From Talpa occidentalis (Eukaryota; Chordata; Mammalia; Eulipotyphla; Talpidae): DNA of 64,000 bases. Shown here piece by piece: positions 58,495 to 64,000 of this stretch; within the stretch, counting starts at the first letter, position 1; each line of letters starts with the position of its first letter. Location: positions 102,508,684 to 102,572,683 of the forward strand of contig NW_026555331.1 of assembly GCF_014898055.3 (NCBI RefSeq), read 5' to 3'. Under the pieces are notes generated by a model that was not told the origin of the DNA, did no database searches, and was given only the letters and a program-made list of their open reading frames with translations. Position numbers and translations under genes: made by a program.

Positions 58495-58695
58495 AAGGTA
58501 AATATAATTATACAGCAATCATTATGTATCAAGCACTGTTCTGAGCCCTTGGCAGAAAACTCATTTAGCCTCCTAACAGTCTTAGAAGCTGTAAAGCTGT
58601 AAAGCCCAGCTTTACAGATTGCTTTGCAGATGAGGATGTGAGGTAGTGAGAGGTTAAGTGACTTGTCCAAGTCACACAGCTAGCAAAGTTATCTT
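58495..58695 (-). mobile_element. MIR SINE relic (antisense) with internal hairpin
   Basis: ATTATGTATCAAGCACTGTT, TTGCAGATGAGGATGTGAGG, AGAGGTTAAGTGACTTGTCC and AAGTCACACAGCTAGC give a clear antisense MIR core. A local duplication inside it creates a perfect 9-bp stem (CTGTAAAGC / GCTTTACAG, 58597-58617, 3-nt loop). Confidence 0.85.
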
Positions 58696-59335
58696 TGTGC
58701 ATTTCTGGCACCTCACTCTGAACACCCTGTATCTAAGCTCATTGTTCTCTAGTGGACAGTTACTGCCATGTCCTAATTCCCCACCCCCATGTCTCAACAG
58801 CACCTGCCTTTGACACCCTGCTTTAATATCTCACAAAAACTTAAATTGTGAAGTTAGTTATGTCACTCTCCAAAATTCCTTATGGCTTATAAAAGTTTTT
58901 CCAGGATATTACTGCTCTGTAAAGTACTAACAGGATTTCAATAGAGAAAAAAATAATATGAATATTTTGTTTGATGAAATTTACCAATATGTAAAACTTA
59001 CCCACATTTGTATAGTTATTACTATGAAGTTATCTACCTTTAAGAAACGTACATGTCCAACAGTACAAGACAACTGAAAAATCACATTGCAGTGACATCC
59101 TAGGGGTTTGACTAAGCTGGGATGCTTAGACAGCATATTGCCTGTTCCACGTTATGTTGGATATTATGTATGTGATGCTTTAGATCATTTACACAGCTTG
59201 TCTAAAAATTTCTGATTATACTTGTAATATTAACTGCTGAATACTATACATGAACACTGTCCAGTAGTATTTTCTACAATGACCAAGATTTTCCCTATCT
59301 CTACTGTCCTGTACTATAGCCATTTGCTAGGCATG
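58696..59335. other. Unique non-coding DNA
   Basis: No gene or repeat recognised. Confidence 0.5.
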
Positions 59336-59543
59336 GCGGGGGTAAGAGGATTCACCAGAGACAGAGTGGAGAACAGGCAGACTGACTGAAGTACACTGCT
59401 GAGGGGAGCAGCTTGTGAGTCAGGAGAGGTCTGCTTTGCCATGTGGGGAGCTCCCTGGCCTGCCGAGGATTGAACTCATGCTGCAGTGGCTGCTGATAGC
59501 TTCACAGTGCTGTGCTTAACCCCTTGCGCCACCAGGGAGGCCC
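59336..59543 (-). mobile_element. tRNA-derived SINE, copy 4, lacking its 3' tail
   Basis: Same family as the other three copies. Body words AGGATTCACCAGAGACAGAG and GTACACTGCTGAGGGGAGCA are present, then a tRNA-like head ending GCGCCACCAGGGAGGCCC. The roughly 60 bp that should hold the GGGTACAGTCAGAAGC-type 3' end and A-rich tail are missing, and no target duplication is visible. It was probably truncated by a later deletion. Many CpG-decay changes suggest an older copy. Confidence 0.9.
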
Positions 59544-60038
59544 TGGATGGTTTCTTGCAACAACTAATTAAGCTGGATAACCCTTGTTTGCTGTGTCCTT
59601 TAGTCCAGGTCAGTGTTCCCTTGGCAAACCTGCTTCACTTCATGTTACTTTCTGCTTTGCTTTAGTCATATCAAAGTCCATCTTTTCCTTCATATGTACT
59701 CTGCTTTTTCTCTCCTTGTCATCTTTGCTCACTTCCCTCTCTGCCTTCTCCTCCTACTCATCCTTCAGATTCAGCTGAGGTCTCTGAATTGTCAGCCATC
59801 ATAGTACTTCTGTTTTTTAACATGTGTTTCCCTGACTTTTAGCAGAAAGCCTATTTAGTCTCATCACAATGTCATACTCTATATATGGAAAGAATTTCTT
59901 TCATGGAACTTTTTACAAGGCAGGACTTTTGTTGAGTTTCATAGATGAATAACAGTGAAGTATTAGAAACTATCACAGTTCTCTTCCTCTGCCATTTTTC
60001 CTTCTGCCTCAGAGCAGAAAACTGTACCAAATATAATG
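59544..60038. other. Unique non-coding DNA
   Basis: A phrase TCCTACTCATCCTTCAGATTCAGC near 59753 resembles L2 text but is too short to call. No gene. Confidence 0.45.
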
Positions 60039-60564
60039 TGTTAGTTGTCTACTGGGTTATAACAAGTCATCCCAAAAAGGTTAAAACAACAAATATTTAT
60101 GGTCATAGTGTCAATGGGTCAGAAATTTGGGAGCAGTGGTTCTGGTTCACAGTGCCTCTTGAGGTTGTAATCAAGCTATCAACTGAGGCTACTGTTATCT
60201 GAAGGTTTGACTCGGGAAAGATCCATTTCCAAACTCATTAGGTTGGTTGTTGGAAGGCTTCCGGTTTTTACTGGCTGTTGACTAGAGAAGTCATTCCTTG
60301 CCATGCGGGCCTCTCAAAGGGCTGTCTGACTGTCCTTACTGTGTGCAGCATGACTTTATCCAGAGTGAGTGATTCAAGAGGGCAAGAGACAGAACCCAAG
60401 GTGGAGACCACAGTTCTCTGTGTCTCAGGAGAGACATACCATTCCCTCTTTCTATATTTTATTTTCCACAAAGACCATGCCTGGTATATGCCTGGTATGT
60501 GAGAGGTTATACAAAGGTATGAATGCCAAGGGGTGGGGATGTTGGGTCTGGCGGGCGACCACGT
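60039..60564 (+). mobile_element. Probable ancient LTR or LTR-like repeat, subfamily undetermined
   Basis: It begins TGTTAGTTGTCTACTGGGTT and continues AAAACAACAAATATTTATGG, TCTGAAGGTTTGACTCGGG, CATGCGGGCCTCTCAAAGGG and CATGACTTTATCCAGAGTGA. It ends in ATGAATGCCAAGGGGTGGGG and GACCACG. I recognise this order from a common mammal-wide repeat with TG...CA-type ends, but am not sure of its name. No retroviral coding sequence is attached. Confidence 0.65.
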
Positions 60565-61627
60565 ACCTTCATGTCACTATCACAGTACGATTTTTACCTA
60601 AGGGTCTCAGGATCCCAGTAATAGTGCTGGAATCAATGAGTAAAAATGCTCTGTAATGCTTCTTCAGATGTCAGGCCCCCAGCAACCATCTGTGTCACAG
60701 ACACAGAACTTCTTGAGGGTGGACACAGATAAAGAAACTCCCCGGCAGAGGTAGAACTGGCCTCAGAACCACCACCTTCTCTTTAGGCTTCCATTTTTGT
60801 CACCAGGCAACATTGTCTGGGTTGCAGAATACCTCTGACTTCCCTTTGGCCAAAGTCAGCTCTAGCTTTCTTATCTATACTACGGATCTGTTAATACTTG
60901 CCTAGTTACCCAGCAGGGCTAGTGTGGACCCAAGGAGAGAATTAGTGGCAGCCCCTTGTAACCTGCCACCATGTATGTGGTGAAACTTTGGTGGGCCTAA
61001 TACACTAATTCTGAAGACCACCCCTTGTTCCCTCTCCTCCTCACACCTGCTTTCCCACCACCACATTGCTCTCGTTAGGGTCGCACATTGTTTCTACTTT
61101 AACAAATCCAACCAAACCAGCTGTTTTCTTTTGGTATCTTTTTATTACAGCTAAAATTCCAAGGGCCGCAGGAGAAAGCTGCTGAAAACACCACAGGCCT
61201 TGGGCTTCACTTCAAAGCAGCTTTCATCATTCTTTACACACTGTTTTCAGGACCCTTGTCTGTTCTCTCCCGGGAACCAGATTTCTCATGGAGATTTTCC
61301 TCAGTGATATCACTATTTACAGAACTCTGGTCATGGACATCATGTTTATATCTGATTTGTACATGTCCACATAGCCCATAAAGTTTATAAGAGGTTAGAG
61401 AGCCTTTCCTTGTTCATAAATCTCTCCCTGCGGCCTCCCTCTAGGAGTGGGAAGGAAGGAGGCAGGAACAAGAGGGGAAGGGTGACTGTCTTGAAGGGAG
61501 AGAATGATTAGAAGCATGAGATTTCCTTCTTTGAGCTTCTCCCCATAACTTCCTCCCTTTTGATCAGTAGGACAGTAGAGCAGAGAGGGTACATGTGAGG
61601 GCCTGAAAGCTGACTGCTGTGGACAGG
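60565..61627. other. Unique non-coding DNA
   Basis: No supported gene. A splice-like pair (acceptor ending at 61567, donor GGACAG|GTAAAG at 61627) encloses 59 nt with stops in every frame. Confidence 0.45.
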
Positions 61628-61745
61628 TAAAGTAAATGCCCTCAATCTCCCTTTTATCATCTGTTAAATGGTGGTAATAACAGTATTTGCTCATGAGATT
61701 GTTCTGAGGATTAAACAAGGTAAGGGGCATAAAGCATTTAACATG
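61628..61745 (+). mobile_element. MIR SINE relic
   Basis: CTCAATCTCCCTTTTATCAT, CTGTTAAATGGTGGTAATAA, GATTGTTCTGAGGATTAAAC and GGGGCATAAAGCATTTA follow the sense MIR core. The 122-codon minus frame over 61395-61763 is incidental. Confidence 0.75.
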
Positions 61746-62419
61746 GGAAATAAAAAATAGCAAAAATGCAACATACTTTATCTAAACAAAGTGACAAGGG
61801 TCTTCTGTGCTATCTGTCTGCTATTCTTTGTCTATTCCCCGCAATGATCACCTGACTGACTTTGTGTGGTTCTTACCTTGAAAACCTGGTTGCTCAAAAT
61901 TTATCCCTAGAATGAGCAATCCGGCATTCCATACCCCCAATAAACATTGGTATGAAATAAGTCTTTCTGAACATAATTTTTGCATTTTTGAAGCTGAGAT
62001 TTGTTCCATTTCAAAGTAGCTGTGTTTTTGAGTACAGCTCGTGGATGGCCATGTGAATATGTCTGAATTTTTGGAGAAAGCTTTCAGAATTTACAACATT
62101 TCATACATTTGGCCCTCCCATCATCTCACCCAGTTTGGAACAGGAACTGTCTGCAGGCCGGTGGAGGTACACTGCAGGTCAATGGAAGAATAACAGATCA
62201 ATAATAATTCACCACTGCTCACACAAATTCCCTCAGCAGGTTCAACCAATTGGGGTTCAGGAAAGTCATTACAGGATGTGTCCACCCAGGCAAGGCAAAG
62301 GCGAAAATATTGTGAAATTATTTTTTAAATCGCCTCGAACTATCAAAATAGGTAACCTGGACAAAATGAAATGTGATTCTTGAATTATTTATAATTGCCT
62401 TGTGAATATTCTCTTTGAC
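61746..62419. other. Unique non-coding DNA
   Basis: No gene or repeat recognised. The 82-codon frame at 62135-62383 is unremarkable. Confidence 0.5.
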
Positions 62420-63005
62420 AATGAACTGCCACCCTTTCCCTCCAGTTGTCACCTTTCTCTATAATGTATCCAGAGTCATCTTTTTAAAATGAAGATCTGA
62501 GTAACCAGGCCTGTTTATATGCCCTCAAGGACCTCTCGCTGCTCTTAGGTTGAAGACAGAACACCTATATGTGACTTTCCTGAGCTGACCTGTTGGTGTG
62601 GCCCTGCCCATCACCCCTACATAGCTCCTCTGATTTCCTTCCCACTTCCAAGATTTACATGCCATACCCTCTGTCTCCTGTCTCCCTTGGTCTAGACAAC
62701 TCCTACTCATCCTTCAGATCTTATTCCAAAGACCAGTTATTCTGAGAATCCTCCATGACACTCCCTCATCCTACCTATGCCACTAATGGGTTTTCCAATT
62801 ACATGCTGTATTCAATGGGGTGGCCCTTTCCACAGCCACACTTAAATGATTCAGTGTATTTATTTTGACAATGTTTGTCTCTCTTGCCTGAATGTGTATT
62901 TGCAGAGACTAGGACACCTGTATGTCTTTTCCATCAACCCAGCACCTTAAATAGTGCCTAGAGTCAACTGGGCGATTAAACACTTATTCCATGAATGTTG
63001 AACCC
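62420..63005 (+). mobile_element. L2 LINE 3' relic
   Basis: CTCAAGGACCTCTCGCTGCT, GACAACTCCTACTCATCCTT, CCATGACACTCCCTCATCCT, then TCAACCCAGCACCTTAAATA and GTGCCTAGAGTCAACTGGGC give the last 550 or so bases of L2 in order. It is ancient and non-coding, and the best preserved L2 in the window. Confidence 0.85.
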
Positions 63006-64000
63006 CAGGTCACTAGATGTCCACACAGTTCTCCATCTTGCAAGGTCTTGGTAGATAGAATATAGTCGGCATCATGATGCTATCTGATGAATCAAGAAAG
63101 TCCCTAGATACCTAGAGTGATTGAATCAGAGCATTTTATCAATTGAAAGGATGTTGATTTTATGAGTCTACTATATAGATGGGGAAGATAACGAACAAGG
63201 GCATTCAACTATTTGACTGCAGAGCTGAGGTTAAGGTAACTAAGTCTTTCAGATTCCTATGAATCATACTCCCATTAAGCTAGTAAATCCCCAAATGCAT
63301 AGTCATAACTAACTAACATCCTATCGCTTGACCAGCTCATATTCCTCCCTGCAAAGAGAAGAGCTTTCATTACGTGATCACTCTCCCTTCTGATACCACT
63401 GAGGGCCCTTCCTTTGAACTCTGTGTTGCCATGGCAACTGTTTCTTCATGAGCATCAACATCACTGCCTACAATTGCCTATGCTGAGGTGCATGGCTGCC
63501 AAGCAAATCATAAGCAATTTTTTTGAGTCAAGAAGGCCCAAAGCCTCAGATCAAGTTCAAATTATTTGGAGGATGTGTGTGTCAGGGACACTTAGCATCA
63601 GTTCTGATGGGACGGCAGATAAAAGCCTGATTTAGGACACGGGTAGGGGAGGCACAGGGCAGCTCAGCCTCAGAGCTTGGGGAGCTCTTCCAGAAGCTCT
63701 TTGATGTGAAGGAGACGTTGGAAGTTGCATAATTCTTGCAGGCTGTTCAAGTAATGCAGAGAGGCCAAATACGCTGCTTGTTTTGTCCTTCCTTTCTTCC
63801 CTGCTCCTCCTCCCTTTCATCTACCCCACCAAGCCAGGGCCCAAGGAGGTTTTGTCCTAAGGAGAGAAACATAAGTGTCACTGGAGTAAATTTACAAGGT
63901 TGATGTACTTGGGATATAATGGGGGCTGGAAAGGTTCTGTATATTAAAAGAGGTGGTCAATGTGGTTATAGCGACTAGTGAAAGGTAGCCTAAGGCAAGT
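63006..64000. other. Unique non-coding DNA with an X-box
   Basis: No repeat recognised. The region holds a perfect RFX palindrome (63425-63438). About 240 bp further on is a short segment (63670-63780) open in the same register on both strands, with amphipathic leucine-rich translations. No gene can be confirmed. Confidence 0.5.
63425..63438. promoter_or_regulatory. Perfect palindromic RFX X-box
   Basis: GTTGCCATGGCAAC is the full 14-bp inverted-repeat X-box bound by RFX-family winged-helix factors, which drive ciliary and other genes. Both half-sites are intact. It lies in unique sequence. Function is inferred from the motif alone. Confidence 0.6.

Noticed and set aside
58180..58602. 140-codon plus-strand frame
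   Set aside because: It crosses an L1 3' end, unique DNA and an antisense MIR, and has no protein resemblance.
1..64000. CRISPR array, operon, phage or bacterial defence system
   Set aside because: The window has mammalian repeats throughout, no regularly spaced repeats and no prokaryotic gene organisation.

Overview
The window looks like nuclear DNA from a placental mammal. It is AT-rich and CpG-poor, dense in interspersed repeats of several ages, and has no bacterial-style gene packing. It carries mammal-wide relics (MIR, L2, MER5-like hAT elements, a MaLR-type LTR), old and younger L1 fragments, and four copies of one tRNA-derived SINE whose head reads GGGCCTCCCTGGTGGCGCAG. That SINE is not Alu, B1/B2, the carnivore SINEC, the equine ERE or a vespertilionid VES element as I know them. 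I suspect a laurasiatherian, possibly a rhinolophoid (horseshoe-type) bat, but cannot confirm the species from sequence alone.

No protein-coding gene can be supported. The longest open frames (181 codons on the minus strand at 40325-40870, 162 codons on the minus strand at 28061-28549) resemble no family I recognise and fit chance open frames in GC-richer DNA. The only clearly protein-derived sequence is decayed L1 ORF2. The window is best read as intergenic or deep intronic DNA.

Layout: 1-8.6 kb is mostly unique, with a direct duplication (about 1.44 and 2.52 kb) and thin repeat relics. At 8.6-9.3 kb an old L1 is split by a SINE. At 12-14.2 kb there are ancient DNA-transposon-like sequence and MIRs. 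At 15.9-16.7 kb a SINE with a perfect 17-bp target-site duplication sits in an L1 3' end, next to a MER5-like relic. 16.7-18.9 kb is repeat-free. At 20.8-21.2 kb there is a solo MLT1-type LTR. At 23.4-24.3 kb a 5'-truncated L1 has a perfect 17-bp duplication, followed by a well-formed candidate non-coding exon at 24.44-24.55 kb. At 25.5 kb a bare poly(T) tract is flanked by 16-bp direct repeats, and at 26 kb there is another SINE. 26.3-29.8 kb is unique. L1 pieces lie at 29.8-31.2 and 34.8-35.5 kb. From 39.2 to 44.7 kb come a long (TG)n(AG)n microsatellite, a GC-richer segment with a consensus CTCF-like site at 40.57 kb, and two reverse-oriented CTCF-like sites near 44.4-44.7 kb. 45.7-49.4 kb is largely repeat-free and AT-rich. 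49.4-58.7 kb is rich in L1 and MIR. At 59.3 kb there is a tail-less SINE, at 60.0-60.6 kb an LTR-like relic and at 62.4-63.0 kb an L2. A perfect palindromic RFX X-box lies at 63.43 kb.

The noteworthy signals are retrotransposition scars and candidate regulatory or non-coding transcript elements. I found no novel multi-gene system. All family assignments come from recognition by eye, so subfamily names and exact edges are approximate.
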